The position numbers and the translations under genes were made by a program. The notes beneath the pieces are model-generated. The model saw only the letters and a list, made by a program, of their open reading frames with translations. It did no database searches and was not told the DNA's origin. This document shows positions 1 to 8,868 of a stretch of 64,000 bases of DNA, piece after piece; position 1 is the stretch's first letter; each line of letters opens with the position of its first letter. Source of the DNA: Micromonospora gifhornensis (GTDB lineage Bacteria; Actinomycetota; Actinomycetes; Mycobacteriales; Micromonosporaceae); the NCBI RefSeq assembly GCF_016863515.1, contig NZ_BOPA01000017.1, positions 205,909 through 269,908 of the forward strand, written 5' to 3'.

Positions 1-827
1 CCGCTGCGCCGAGCCGCGCCGGCCGGAACCTGCCGGCGGCCATCTCGGTCGGGCTCGGCCTGGGGGCTGTGGTCCTGCTCCCGCTCTTCCTCTACACGCC
101 GTCCTTCCTGCTGGTGCTCGCCGCCGCATTCGGGGTGGGCATCTGGGAGATGTCCCGCGCGGTACGCCGGGCCCGCGCCGTGGTGCCACTGGTACCCCTG
201 ATCGTCGGTGGGGTGCTGACGGTCACCATCGCCTGGTTCGGTGGTCTGGACGCGCTCCTGCTCGGGTTGCTGGTCACGCTCGCGGGCACGCTCGTGTGGC
301 GGCTCGGCGACGGCATGGCCAACTTCCGGCGGGACATGACCGCGGCCACGTTGATCGCCGTGTACGTGCCGTTCCTCGGTGGCTTCGCCGCGCTGCTCGC
401 GTCGTCGCCGGATGACGGGGCGCTGCGGATTCTGGTGACGCTTGTCGCCGTGGTGCTCTCCGACACCGGGGGGTACGCCGCCGGCGCAAACTTCGGCAAG
501 CATCCGATGGCCCCGACGATCAGCCCGAAGAAGTCCTGGGAGGGTTTCGCCGGGTCGGTCGGCGCGGCGGCGTTGGGCAGCGCCCTGCTGCTCTGGCTGC
601 TGTTCGACGTGGCCCCGTGGTGGGGTGCCGTGTTCGGGGTGGCGGTGTCGTGTGCCGCCGTCCTCGGTGACCTCGCCGAATCCATGATCAAGCGGGATCT
701 CGGTGTGAAGGACATGAGCAACCTGCTGCCTGGGCACGGTGGCCTGATGGATCGCCTCGACTCGGTCCTGTTCGCCGTGCCGACGGCGTACCTGCTGCTC
801 GTGGTCCTCGTGCCGGCGGTGAACTGA
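1..827 (+). CDS. cdsA: Phosphatidate cytidylyltransferase, 5' truncated by window edge
   Basis: Makes CDP-diacylglycerol from phosphatidic acid and CTP, the entry step to membrane phospholipids, in the cytoplasmic membrane. The reading frame is open from the first bases of the window, so the true start lies upstream and the N-terminus is missing. The rest is a chain of hydrophobic membrane segments. Near the C-terminus is the family signature: [11 protein letters not shown], then [13 protein letters not shown], with the conserved Lys-Arg, Lys-Asp, His-Gly-Gly and Asp-Arg-x-Asp. A second conserved patch, SPKKSWEG, precedes it. rlmN follows on the same strand about 100 bases on, an order common in actinobacteria. 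Family assignment is secure; only the start is unseen. Confidence 0.93.
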   Translation, partial: AAPSRAGRNLPAAISVGLGLGAVVLLPLFLYTPSFLLVLAAAFGVGIWEMSRAVRRARAVVPLVPLIVGGVLTVTIAWFGGLDALLLGLLVTLAGTLVWRLGDGMANFRRDMTAATLIAVYVPFLGGFAALLASSPDDGALRILVTLVAVVLSDTGGYAAGANFGKHPMAPTISPKKSWEGFAGSVGAAALGSALLLWLLFDVAPWWGAVFGVAVSCAAVLGDLAESMIKRDLGVKDMSNLLPGHGGLMDRLDSVLFAVPTAYLLLVVLVPAVN

Positions 828-931
828 GGCATGGATCACGGCCACGCAGCCTGGTCGCGGACGTGGCCGGACCCGATCCGCGCACTCCGGAGGGGTGCGG
901 TCCACGCCCGGCGTGCCAGACTGGACGAGCC

Positions 932-2083
932 ATGACGAGCCTGCCCTTGATCCCGGTCGACCCGGACGCGCCTGGCGCGCGCCGGGCGTCGATGCCACCG
1001 CAACATCTCGCCGACCTTGACCTGGCCGGCCGGAAAGCCCTGGTCACCGGCCTGGGTGAACCGGCGTTCCGGGCCCGGCAGATCTCCACCCACTACTTCG
1101 GTCGGCTGGTGCGCGACCCGGAGCAGATGACCGACCTGCCGGCGGCCTCCCGGGCCCGGCTGGCCGACCAGCTGCTGCCCCGGCTGCTCAACCCGGTCCG
1201 CGAGCTGGCCTGCGACGACGGGGCGACCCGCAAGGCGCTCTGGCGGCTGCACGACGGGGCGCTTGTGGAGAGCGTGCTGATGGGTTACCCGGATCGGGTG
1301 ACCGTCTGCATCTCCAGCCAGGCCGGCTGCGGGATGGCCTGCCCGTTCTGCGCCACCGGCCAGGCCGGCCTGACGCGGAACCTCTCCACCGCCGAGATCG
1401 TCGACCAGGCGGTCTACCTGGCGGGTGTGGCCGCCTCCGGCGCGGTGGTGGGGTCACCGGCACGGTTGTCGCACGTGGTCTTCATGGGCATGGGCGAGCC
1501 GCTGGCGAACTACAACCGGGTGGTGGCCGCGATCCGTCGGCTGGTCGCGCCGGCGCCCGAGGGCCTCGGGCTGTCGCAGCGGCACATCACCGTTTCCACG
1601 GTCGGCCTGGTGCCGGCCATCCACCGACTGGCCAGCGAAGACCTCTCGGTGACTCTTGCGTTGTCGCTGCACGCCCCCGATGATGAGCTGCGCGACGAAC
1701 TTGTGCCGGTCAACCAGCGCTGGAAGGTGTCCGAGGTGCTGGACGCCGCCTGGGCGTACGCGGCTCGCACGGGGCGTCGTGTGTCGATCGAATACGCGAT
1801 GATCAAGGACGTGAACGACCAGCCGTGGCGAGCCGATCTGCTCGGGCGGCTGCTGGCCGGCAAGCTGGCCCACGTGAACTTGATTCCACTCAATCCGACT
1901 CCGGGCAGCCGATGGGACGCCAGCCCGAAGCCGGTGGAGCGGGAGTTCGTCCGGCGGTTGCGCGACGCCGGGGTGTCCACCACCGTACGGGACACCCGAG
2001 GTCGCGAGATCGACGGGGCGTGTGGGCAGCTGGCCGCCGCGGAGGACATGGGCACCGACCCGGCCGGAAACCTGTCGGCATGA
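932..2083 (+). CDS. rlmN: 23S rRNA (adenine(2503)-C(2))-methyltransferase, radical SAM
   Basis: Radical-SAM enzyme that methylates C2 of A2503 in 23S rRNA (and A37 of some tRNAs in the family). The iron-sulfur cluster motif CxxxCxxC is visible as [12 protein letters not shown], with cysteines near residues 133, 137 and 140. Downstream are the conserved stretches [11 protein letters not shown] and [11 protein letters not shown], then [10 protein letters not shown] and the C-terminal region with [17 protein letters not shown], which carries a mechanistic cysteine. I chose the ATG giving [14 protein letters not shown] start 23 codons upstream is open but would add a tail unlike the family. The product is about 383 residues, normal for RlmN. 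cdsA lies upstream and a DivIVA-domain gene downstream. Confidence 0.95.
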   Translation: MTSLPLIPVDPDAPGARRASMPPQHLADLDLAGRKALVTGLGEPAFRARQISTHYFGRLVRDPEQMTDLPAASRARLADQLLPRLLNPVRELACDDGATRKALWRLHDGALVESVLMGYPDRVTVCISSQAGCGMACPFCATGQAGLTRNLSTAEIVDQAVYLAGVAASGAVVGSPARLSHVVFMGMGEPLANYNRVVAAIRRLVAPAPEGLGLSQRHITVSTVGLVPAIHRLASEDLSVTLALSLHAPDDELRDELVPVNQRWKVSEVLDAAWAYAARTGRRVSIEYAMIKDVNDQPWRADLLGRLLAGKLAHVNLIPLNPTPGSRWDASPKPVEREFVRRLRDAGVSTTVRDTRGREIDGACGQLAAAEDMGTDPAGNLSA

Positions 2084-2114
2084 CCGGGCGTGGCGAACGA
2101 GACCAGGAGACATA

Positions 2115-3254
2115 GTGGCGAGTCAGGGTCAGCGTTTCCGGCGTAAGGCGCTCCGCCGGGGATACAAGGTTGACGAGGTGGACGCCTTCCTGGACCGGGT
2201 CGAGGCGACCCTCGCCGGCCAGCCGGTGGGCGCCCCGGTGGCCTCGCAGGAGGTCCACGACGTCGTCTTCCGGGTTCGCTTCAACGGCTACGACGAGTGG
2301 CAGGTCGACCTGCACCTCGACCGGGTCGAGCGGCAGCTGGCCGAGTTGGAGGAGCGGGGTCAGACCCGCGCCGGTGGCGAGAACCGGATGGGCCCGCCGG
2401 AGCGGATGGGTCCGCCCATGCGCGAGGACCGGGGCATGTCGGCGGTGCCGCAGCCGCCGATGCCGCCCCGGCCGATGCCGGCGCAGGCGGGCCCGTACGG
2501 CCGCTACGACGAGCCCACCGGCGCCTTCGCCGGCGGCTACGACGCACCTCGCGGCGGTTACGACGCGCCGCGCGGCCCTGGCGGCCCGATGGGGCCAGGC
2601 GCACCGATGGGTCCCCCCGGCGGCCCGATGGGTCACGGTGCCCCGCCGCGCGGCCTGCCCGCCGGGCCGGGTGGCTACGGTCCTCCGGACGGCCCCGGCG
2701 GCTACGGCCCCCCGGACGGTCCGGGCGGTTACGGTCCGCCGGACGGCCCCGGCGGTTACGGTCCCCCCGACGGTCCGGGTGGGTACGGTCCGCCGGACGA
2801 GCCTCGCTTCGACGGTTTCGAGGCGGGTCGACGCGCCCGTGCCGACATGACTGCGGAGATCCGTATGCCGGATCGTGACCCGCGTCGTGGCCCGGCGGGA
2901 CCGTCCGCGGTGCCGCAGCAGGCACTCGGTGGTCCGTCGATGGCGGGTCCGCCGCCGATGGCCGGGCCCTCGATGGGTGGCCCGCCGATGGCCGGCCCGC
3001 CCGGCAGCGACCTTTACCGGGTGGACCAGATCCGGCGCAGCTTCCAGGTGCGGCGGTTCGGCAGCGGGTACGACCCCGACCAGGTCGACCGGTTCTTCGA
3101 CAGCCTGCTCGGTGGGATGGCCGGGCGTAACCCGATGCCGGTGAACCCGAAGGACCTGGACACGCTGCGCTTCGGCCTGGTGCAGGGCGGCTACTTCGAG
3201 GCGGAGGTCGACGCCGCGCTGAAGAACGTGCAGGACATCCTCTTCGGCCGCTGA
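2115..3254 (+). CDS. DivIVA-domain protein with Gly/Pro/Tyr repeat linker
   Basis: About 379 residues. Two DivIVA-type motifs sit at opposite ends: RRGYKVDEVDAFLDRV near residue 15 and GSGYDPDQVDRFFDSLL near residue 315. Each has the Gly-Tyr-x-x-x-x-Val-Asp-x-Phe core that in DivIVA/Wag31 proteins seeds coiled coils and polar membrane association. Between them is a long low-complexity linker rich in Gly, Pro, Met and Arg, including four full repeats of a nine-residue GYGPPDGPG unit. The start is the GTG preceded by CAGGAGA; the longer open frame overlaps rlmN and is unlikely. A strong hairpin follows the stop. A role as a scaffold in polar growth or septation is inference from the motifs; coiled-coil content is lower than in true DivIVA. 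Confidence 0.8.
   Translation: MASQGQRFRRKALRRGYKVDEVDAFLDRVEATLAGQPVGAPVASQEVHDVVFRVRFNGYDEWQVDLHLDRVERQLAELEERGQTRAGGENRMGPPERMGPPMREDRGMSAVPQPPMPPRPMPAQAGPYGRYDEPTGAFAGGYDAPRGGYDAPRGPGGPMGPGAPMGPPGGPMGHGAPPRGLPAGPGGYGPPDGPGGYGPPDGPGGYGPPDGPGGYGPPDGPGGYGPPDEPRFDGFEAGRRARADMTAEIRMPDRDPRRGPAGPSAVPQQALGGPSMAGPPPMAGPSMGGPPMAGPPGSDLYRVDQIRRSFQVRRFGSGYDPDQVDRFFDSLLGGMAGRNPMPVNPKDLDTLRFGLVQGGYFEAEVDAALKNVQDILFGR
2673..2801 (+). repeat. 27-bp tandem repeat encoding GYGPPDGPG units
   Basis: Four full 27-base units plus a partial fifth encode consecutive GYGPPDGPG peptides in the linker of the DivIVA-domain protein. Units differ mostly at third positions (ccc/ccg/cct), so selection or recent duplication has kept the peptide rather than the DNA. 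Copy number is likely to vary between strains (inference). Confidence 0.85.
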
Positions 3255-3270
3255 CCGGCGACGACGAATC

Positions 3271-3301
3271 GGGCCCGCCCTCCGGTGTCGGAGGCGGGCC
3301 C
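3271..3301 (+). terminator. Hairpin terminator after DivIVA-domain gene
   Basis: Inverted repeat GGGCCCGCC / GGCGGGCCC with an additional inner TCC/GGA pairing and one unpaired C, starting 16 bases after the stop codon. There is no long T tract, usual for high-GC actinomycetes. Confidence 0.75.
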
Positions 3302-3430
3302 TACTCGTCTGCCGGATGTGAATGCCGTGCGGCCCCGCGTCAGCACCCCCCGCGCCGGTTGCGGCTGCGGGGGTGTCGAAGCCTCGGGGCGCGGCGTCAG
3401 GACCGCGGCGGGTTCAGGACCGCGGCGGGT

Positions 3431-3652
3431 TCAGGAACGCAGACCGTTGCGGCGCAGCACGACGTCGCCGACCACGATGAGCAGCAGGAGCGCGGCCAGG
3501 CCGACCAGCCACAGGTCCTCGACCCTGCCCTCGTGGTTGCCGCAGAGCATCGCCAGCAGCGCGAGTGCGGTGAGGATCGCGCCGATCCGCCCGGACTTGC
3601 GGTGCCCAGGCTTGTGCTGGTCTGGCGACGTTACCGGCTCGCTTCCTGCCAC
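3431..3652 (-). CDS. Small two-helix membrane protein (DUF2631-like)
   Basis: A 73-residue protein: a basic polar N-terminus (HKPGHRKSGR), a hydrophobic segment GAILTALALLAMLCG, the short polar link NHEGRVEDLW, a second hydrophobic segment LVGLAALLLLIVVGDVVL, and a basic end. Both termini therefore probably face the cytoplasm. The start is GTG with AGGGAAGGA about nine bases upstream. Size, topology and position near cdsA/rlmN match the actinobacterial DUF2631 group (resemblance judged from memory). Function is unknown. It is transcribed away from the MBL/Rieske gene, sharing a roughly 270-base divergent region with it. Confidence 0.7.
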   Translation of the reverse strand: MAGSEPVTSPDQHKPGHRKSGRIGAILTALALLAMLCGNHEGRVEDLWLVGLAALLLLIVVGDVVLRRNGLRS

Positions 3653-3861
3653 TGGTCGGTCCTTCCCTCGCGATCGGATCTCCGGTTAGTCTGGCACGCC
3701 CGCTGACGGCCCTGGCGCAGGGTCCGGCCGATAGAGAAAAGATCACCCGGGACTGACCGGCGTGACGCGCCGAACGGGCCGGTCCGAAAGCGAGCGCCCG
3801 GGCCGAAGGGCCCGTCTTCGGTGGGCCGGAGGGGACTACCGGTGTCGAGGGACGGCGAGCA

Positions 3862-3878
3862 CGCTACCTCCGGTAGCG
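3862..3878. promoter_or_regulatory. Inverted repeat in divergent promoter region
   Basis: CGCTACC-tcc-GGTAGCG, 7-base arms with a 3-base centre, about 45 bases upstream of the MBL/Rieske start, in the intergenic region shared with the small membrane-protein gene. It could be a regulator site or a short hairpin; no regulator is implied by the neighbours. Confidence 0.4.
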
Positions 3879-3921
3879 TTTCGGCGTACGCCTTGATTTG
3901 TCTTCTTGAGGGGGAACTGCG

Positions 3922-5496
3922 GTGCGAGTGACCGGTACCGGGCACGCGAGCATGCGGATCGACACGGGCGCGGGCAGCATCCTGTGCGACCCGTGGGTCA
4001 ACCCGGCCTACTTCGCCTCCTGGTTCCCGTTCCCGGACAACTCCCTGCTCGACTGGGAGACCCTCGGCGACGTCGACTACCTGTACGTCTCCCACCTGCA
4101 CCGGGACCACTTCGACGCGGCGCACCTGAAGCGGTACGTGTCGAAGAAGGCCACCGTGCTGCTGCCCGAGTTCCCCACCTCCGAGATGGAGGACGAGTTC
4201 CGCGCGTTGGGCTTCACGAAGTTCCTGAAGACCCGCAACGAGGAGGTCGTGGAGCTGGACGGCGGTCTGAAGATCATGATTCAGGCGCTGACCAGCCCCA
4301 CCGACGGCCCGATCGGTGACTCGTCGCTGTGGGTGGAGTACGACGGGGTCCGGCTGCTCAACCAGAACGACGCCCGCCCCACCGACCTGAGCACCTTCGC
4401 CGAGCTGGGCCACGTGCACGCGCACATGCTGCAGTTCTCCGGCGCGATCTGGTACCCGATGGTCTACGAGCTGCCGCAGTCGGCGAAGACCGCGTTCGGC
4501 AAGCAGAAGCGGGACCGGCAGTTCGACCGCACCTGGCGTTACATCGACGACCTGAAGGCCGACCACGTCTTCCCGATCGCCGGCCCGCCGTGCTTCCTCG
4601 ACGACGAGCTGTGGCAGTTCAACGACATCTTCGGCGACGAGGGGAACATCTTCCCCGACCAGTCGGTCTTCCTGGCCGAGTACGCCAAGGTCGGCGGCAC
4701 CAACGGCATCGTGCTGCTGCCCGGCAGTGTCTCCGAGGTCACCACCTCCGGCGCGACGACGACCCACCCGGTGCCGGTGGAGGAGTTCTTCGCCAACAAG
4801 GTGGCCCACCTGGAGGAGATGCGCGAGCGCAAGCGCCCGATCATCGAGGCGGAGAAGGCGTCCTGGCGGCACCCGGAGATCGACGTGCTCAAGGAGCTGA
4901 AGCAGCGCATCGAGCCACTGCTCGACGAGTCGATCTACCTGGCCAAGGGGGTGGGCGGCCCGGTCCGTTTCGACCTGGTCGGTTACGACGGCGAGAGCAT
5001 CGAGTCGATCGTGGTGGACTTCCCCGGCAAGCAGGTGCGGCCGTACGCCGACGAGAAGGTCCGCTACCGGTTCCGTACCGAACGGGCCCTTGTCGAGCAC
5101 CTGCTGCACATCGGCGAGGTGGACTGGGTCAACTCGCTCTTCCTGTCCTGCCGGTTCTCCGCCGCCCGCATCGGCCAGTACAACGAGTTCGTGTACGCCT
5201 TCTTCAAGTGCCTGTCCACCGAGCGCCTCCAGTACGCCGAGGGCTGGTACGACGAGCACGAGCGGGCCGTCGACGCCGAGGACATCACCCTGGGCGACTG
5301 GGTGGTGCAGCGCCGCTGCCCGCACCTCAAGGCGGACCTGAGCCGCTTCGGCATCGTCGACGGCGACCAGCTCACCTGCCAGCTGCACGGCTGGCGCTTC
5401 GACCTGCCCAGCGGCCGCTGCCTGACCAGCGTCGGGCACAAGGTCCGGGCGCACCGCGTCGGCGAGGAGACCGAGGTCGCCCAACCGACGAGTTAG
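3922..5496 (+). CDS. Metallo-beta-lactamase-fold hydrolase fused to C-terminal Rieske [2Fe-2S] domain
   Basis: A 524-residue protein. The N-terminal half is an MBL-fold hydrolase of the UlaG/NAPE-PLD-like type: the metal motif HLHRDH (His58, His60, Asp62, His63) follows a short beta-strand lead, and further acidic and His residues (NQNDARPTD, HVHAHM) follow in the right order. The C-terminus has a Rieske signature: CPH near residues 466-468 and CQLHGW near 486-490, giving two Cys and two His ligands. CMP-sialic-acid hydroxylase (CMAH) proteins combine the same two domain types in the opposite order, so an oxygenase or redox-coupled hydrolase is plausible, but substrate and partner reductase are unknown. 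Start: GTG with GAGGGGG upstream. It stands alone as a transcription unit and ends at a copy of the 52-bp repeat. Confidence 0.8.
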   Translation: MRVTGTGHASMRIDTGAGSILCDPWVNPAYFASWFPFPDNSLLDWETLGDVDYLYVSHLHRDHFDAAHLKRYVSKKATVLLPEFPTSEMEDEFRALGFTKFLKTRNEEVVELDGGLKIMIQALTSPTDGPIGDSSLWVEYDGVRLLNQNDARPTDLSTFAELGHVHAHMLQFSGAIWYPMVYELPQSAKTAFGKQKRDRQFDRTWRYIDDLKADHVFPIAGPPCFLDDELWQFNDIFGDEGNIFPDQSVFLAEYAKVGGTNGIVLLPGSVSEVTTSGATTTHPVPVEEFFANKVAHLEEMRERKRPIIEAEKASWRHPEIDVLKELKQRIEPLLDESIYLAKGVGGPVRFDLVGYDGESIESIVVDFPGKQVRPYADEKVRYRFRTERALVEHLLHIGEVDWVNSLFLSCRFSAARIGQYNEFVYAFFKCLSTERLQYAEGWYDEHERAVDAEDITLGDWVVQRRCPHLKADLSRFGIVDGDQLTCQLHGWRFDLPSGRCLTSVGHKVRAHRVGEETEVAQPTS

Positions 5497-5512
5497 GCCG
5501 CCTGCCCGAGGT

Positions 5513-5564
5513 GTTAAGAAGGGGCCCCTTCACTACGCGAGACGTTAATAAGGTGCCCTTCCTT
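5513..5564 (+). repeat. 52-bp dispersed intergenic repeat, copy A
   Basis: First of three 52-base elements in the window. It contains two half-units starting GTTAA, 31 bases apart. The second half is gttaataaggtgcccttcct plus T. In this copy the first half holds the perfect palindrome GAAGGGGCCCCTTC. It lies between two convergent genes. Confidence 0.85.
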
Positions 5565-5584
5565 GCACCTCGTCCCGTGCGCGC

Positions 5585-7180
5585 TCAGCGGCCGAGGTCG
5601 GCGAGGATGCGTTGAGCCGCGTTGTGCCCGGCGGCGCCGATCACGCTGCCCGCCGGGTGACAGCCGGCGCTGCCCGCGTACACCCCGTCGACCCCGGTGG
5701 CGTACGGCATCCGGTCGGTGAACGAGACGGTGTTGTCGACGTGGTGGATGTGCCCGCCGGTGATGCCGAAGTGCGCCTCGATGCCGGGCGGGGGAAGCGG
5801 CACCGCGTCGGCGATCAGGTCGGCGGTGCCGGGGGCGTACCGCTCGCAGATGGCCACCAACTGGTCGACGTAGCCGGGCAGCGCCGCCTCCCAGGTGGTG
5901 CCGGCCAACTCGTACGGCACCGACTGGACGAACAGCGCCGACGAGTGGTGCCCGTCCGGGTCGGCCAGCGACGGGTCGACGGTGGTGTGCAGGTACCACT
6001 CGATGGTCGGCTCCGCCGGCAGCCGCCCGGCCTGCACGTCCGCCCACATCCCCCGCAGGGCCGCCATCGGGGACTCACCACCGCCGGAGGTCAGCGACGC
6101 CGACCCGGGCAGCAGGTGGATCGTGGAGCCGAACGGGCTCGGCGCGTCCTTCGGCAGGCAGGAGAAGCGGGGCAGGCCGCGCAGCGCCAGGTTGAGCTTG
6201 AGAGTGGTGCCGGTGCGTCGGACTGCCGCCATTCGATCGGTGAGTGCGGTGGGCAGCGCCCCGTCGGGCAACAGCTCCATCAGCCGGTACGGGTCGCAGG
6301 CGCCGAGCACCACCTCGGCGCCGATCTCGCGGCCGTCGGCGAGCACCACGCCACTGGCGGCACCTGAGTCCAGCGTGATCGCGATAACGGGTGCGCCGGT
6401 GACGATGCGGGCACCGGAGGCGCGGGCCGCATCGGCGAAGGTGCCCGAAACGGTGCCCATGCCGCCCTCGACGATCATCCAGGTGCCGCCGGCACCGGGT
6501 AGCCGGCACATGTTGTGCACCAGGAAGTTGTGGCCGGTGCCGGGGTCGTCCGGGCCGGCGTTGAGCCCGGACAGGCCGTCGGTGACCGCGTACATGCTGA
6601 CCAGCAGCTCGGAGCGGAACTCGAAGCGGGCCAGGTAGTCGGCGACCGAGCCCCGGACGAGGTCGACGAAGACCTGTTGCAACTCGGGACGGACGTAACG
6701 CTGTGCGGTCTGCTCGACGTCGAGCGGCTCGGCCAGCCAGGCCGGGGCCAGGTCGGCCCGCAGCGCGGCCAGTTCGGCCTGGAGGGCGTCGTCGGCGGCC
6801 ACGTCGGCGGGGGAGAAGAACTCGGCGAGCTGCTCTCGGGTGGCCTTCGTGTCGGTGCCGAACAGCAGGTACGGCGAGCCGACCCCGCCGGGGGTGGGCA
6901 GGAAGTAGTGGGGGTCGCGACGCAGCACGGGGATCCGCACGTCGAGCGCGGCGAGCAGTTCCGGCGGCATCAGCCCGAGCAGGTACGACCCGGTGGAGTG
7001 CCGCAGCGCCGGCACCTTGGGAAAGGGGTTCTCGGTACGGGTCGCCCCACCGATCACCTCGGCGCTTTCCAACACCAGCACGTCGAGCCCGGTCCGGGCC
7101 AGCAGGGTCGCCGCGACCAGCCCGTTGTGCCCCGACCCGACCACCACCACGTCGACTCTGCCCGGCAGCTCACCCGTCAT
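5585..7180 (-). CDS. Phytoene-desaturase-like FAD-dependent oxidoreductase
   Basis: A 531-residue flavoprotein of the CrtI/phytoene dehydrogenase-like group. The N-terminus has the dinucleotide-binding fold VDVVVVGSGHNGLVAATLLA followed by VLESAEVIGGATRTE. The C-terminus closes the FAD site with YAGSAGCHPAGSVIGAAGHN. The middle holds a segment on 'upgrading' a substrate pocket (GGMGTVSGTFADAARASGA), typical of these desaturase/isomerase-like enzymes. No carotenoid genes are nearby, so a true phytoene desaturase is unlikely and the substrate is unknown. The gene is monocistronic by spacing: a strong hairpin separates it from the next gene upstream, and the 52-bp repeat lies past its 3' end. 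Confidence 0.85.
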   Translation of the reverse strand: MTGELPGRVDVVVVGSGHNGLVAATLLARTGLDVLVLESAEVIGGATRTENPFPKVPALRHSTGSYLLGLMPPELLAALDVRIPVLRRDPHYFLPTPGGVGSPYLLFGTDTKATREQLAEFFSPADVAADDALQAELAALRADLAPAWLAEPLDVEQTAQRYVRPELQQVFVDLVRGSVADYLARFEFRSELLVSMYAVTDGLSGLNAGPDDPGTGHNFLVHNMCRLPGAGGTWMIVEGGMGTVSGTFADAARASGARIVTGAPVIAITLDSGAASGVVLADGREIGAEVVLGACDPYRLMELLPDGALPTALTDRMAAVRRTGTTLKLNLALRGLPRFSCLPKDAPSPFGSTIHLLPGSASLTSGGGESPMAALRGMWADVQAGRLPAEPTIEWYLHTTVDPSLADPDGHHSSALFVQSVPYELAGTTWEAALPGYVDQLVAICERYAPGTADLIADAVPLPPPGIEAHFGITGGHIHHVDNTVSFTDRMPYATGVDGVYAGSAGCHPAGSVIGAAGHNAAQRILADLGR

Positions 7181-7227
7181 CCCCGCACCCTAACCCGCGA
7201 CCTGCCTGATCTGTTCGTACCCGTAGC

Positions 7228-7265
7228 GGGCCGGCCACCAACGCCGAGGGGTTCGTGGCCGGCCC
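7228..7265 (-). terminator. Long hairpin terminator
   Basis: Perfect 11-base arms GGGCCGGCCAC / GTGGCCGGCCC with a 16-base loop, nine bases after the stop of the small membrane-protein gene on the minus strand and before the start of the FAD oxidoreductase. It most likely ends transcription of the upstream gene. Confidence 0.7.
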
Positions 7266-7273
7266 TCGGATGG

Positions 7274-7759
7274 TCAGGAGGTGCTCGACGATGCGGGCGT
7301 GATGGCGTTGAGCTGACGGGAGACGGCCAACAGGGCGTAGCCGATCAGCGCGAGCACCACCCCGAGGCCCATCGCCAGGGCGGCGACGCCGAAGGACACC
7401 ACCGAGGTGAACAGGGACGAGCGCAGGAACGAACCTGTCATCACCACCTGCCGGTTGGGGTCCTCCCGGTCGAGTTCGGCATAGGTCTTGCCGCCGCTGG
7501 CCTCCAGCGCGTGCTTCTCGATGACCTCCGCCTCCGCGTACGCGGTGAACGGGCCCTTGATCTGCTTGCCGGCGAAGTTGTCGGCGTCGTCGGAGACGGT
7601 GATGCGTTCGTCGGCGAGCTGGCTCTGCACGACAAACCATGTGGTGGCTCCGGCGGCCAGCATGACCAGCCCGGCGATGATCACCAGGATCGACAGCAGT
7701 CGTACGGTCGAGCCGAGCGGCTTGCCGGCCGCCGTGGTGGGTGCAGACGTGTCCGTCAT
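7274..7759 (-). CDS. Two-helix membrane protein of unknown function
   Basis: 161 residues: a polar N-terminus, membrane helix at about 23-45 (LLSILVIIAGLVMLAAGATTW), an extracytoplasmic domain of about 65 residues (ISV/DDADNFAGKQIKGPFTAYAE, then LDREDPNRQVVMTG), a second helix near residues 115-145, and a short Ser/Thr-rich tail. Proteins like this are often mislabelled 'aromatic ring-opening dioxygenase LigA'; nothing here supports a dioxygenase. A good ribosome site, AGGAGGAG, precedes the ATG. Upstream lies a small inverted repeat ATACC-cc-GGTAT that may be part of the promoter. Confidence 0.7.
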   Translation of the reverse strand: MTDTSAPTTAAGKPLGSTVRLLSILVIIAGLVMLAAGATTWFVVQSQLADERITVSDDADNFAGKQIKGPFTAYAEAEVIEKHALEASGGKTYAELDREDPNRQVVMTGSFLRSSLFTSVVSFGVAALAMGLGVVLALIGYALLAVSRQLNAITPASSSTS

Positions 7760-7900
7760 CTGATTACTCCTCCTGATACCCCGGTATGTAGGTGCCTGGC
7801 GCGGAATGACCTTGTCGCTCCGTGCGGGTCAGTATCGACCGCTCGGGATTGCGGCGCATCCAGGCGGGCGGACCGCAGTGCGACATGCTGTCGCGTTCGG

Positions 7901-8782
7901 CTAGGAGGTGACCGGTGCGGTGCGTCGCCTGCGGTCACGCCACCCGGACAGGGCGAGGGTGGCGGAGTAGCCGGCCAGGACGATGACGTGGAAGACGTAG
8001 AGCCACAGGAGGACGGCGACGGCGGCACCCACCTCGTCGAGGCCGCCGAAGGGGACGCCCAGGTCCAGGGGGAGCGAGGCGAACAGCACGAAGCCGTGCA
8101 GGAAACCGGAGAGGTTCGCTGCGGTGAACGAACCCACAAGCAGGGCCGACAGCCAGTCCGGTGACGCGCGACCGACCACCCGGAACACCCACAGCAGCAC
8201 CGGGGTGAGCACCAGCCACACCGCCAGGAAGGAGAGCACCACACCGAGCGCACCGGCCCAGCCGCCCTGCCGGACCAGCCCGGTGGTGGTCGGCAGCGCC
8301 AGCAGGATGGCCAGCAGTAGCGCCGGTGCCGGCGCGAGCAGCGGCAGCAGCAGCAGCCGACCTCGCCAGCCGATCAGGTGTTCGTCGGAGCGGGGCGCGG
8401 CCACCGAGACGAACGCCCGGCGCAGCCCTTCGCCGTACAGCGACGCGGGTAGCACGGCGGCCAGCGCGAGCCACGGCGTCAGACCCACCCCGGCCTCGAC
8501 CAGGGCGGCCACCGCATGCGGCGCACCGATCGCGTCGGGCAGCGCTTCCACGGCGTACGACGTGAGCCGCCGTACCCGGTCGGCACCCGCCACCAGCGTG
8601 GTCAGCCAGATCGCCAGCAGGGCCACCGGCACCACGGCGATCGCGCCGTAGAACGTGATCGCGGCGGCGTGCAGCGACAGATCCCGTCCGCGTACCGGCC
8701 GGAAGGCGGCCCGGGTGATCCGCTTCGTCCGCCGCCATGCCTCGCCCATCACGCCCCTGTTCCCCGTACCGGCTCCGCTCAC
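7901..8782 (-). CDS. YihY/BrkB-family inner membrane protein
   Basis: 293 residues with about six hydrophobic helices. The amphipathic N-terminus ends in the family hallmark DLSLHAAAITFYGAIAVVPVALLAIW, where a helix begins after a charged stretch with conserved Ala-Tyr-type small residues. Later helices include LLLLPLLAPAPALLLAILLALP and LLWLYVFHVIVLAGYSATLAL, the latter matching the conserved last segment of YihY proteins. Function is not settled for the family; these were once called ribonuclease BN by mistake. Codon 12 (MGEAWRR) is an alternative start. A GNAT gene is read divergently. Confidence 0.8.
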   Translation of the reverse strand: MSGAGTGNRGVMGEAWRRTKRITRAAFRPVRGRDLSLHAAAITFYGAIAVVPVALLAIWLTTLVAGADRVRRLTSYAVEALPDAIGAPHAVAALVEAGVGLTPWLALAAVLPASLYGEGLRRAFVSVAAPRSDEHLIGWRGRLLLLPLLAPAPALLLAILLALPTTTGLVRQGGWAGALGVVLSFLAVWLVLTPVLLWVFRVVGRASPDWLSALLVGSFTAANLSGFLHGFVLFASLPLDLGVPFGGLDEVGAAVAVLLWLYVFHVIVLAGYSATLALSGWRDRRRRTAPVTS

Positions 8783-8868
8783 GCCTGGGCTGCGCCGGCA
8801 GGGGTGGCGGGCGGCTCGCTCGCGTGGTCACGTCGAGGGGTTCAACGGCGACGTTAGGATCGCCAGCC

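Noticed and set aside
2673..2801. Regular 27-bp spacing resembling a CRISPR array
   Set aside because: Units are contiguous with no spacers and encode a repeated peptide within a gene.
5585..7180. Carotenoid biosynthesis gene
   Set aside because: Similar to phytoene dehydrogenase only at the fold level; no crtB/crtE partner or carotenoid genes nearby.
7274..7759. Common label 'aromatic ring-opening dioxygenase LigA'
   Set aside because: The protein is a two-helix membrane protein with no dioxygenase motif.
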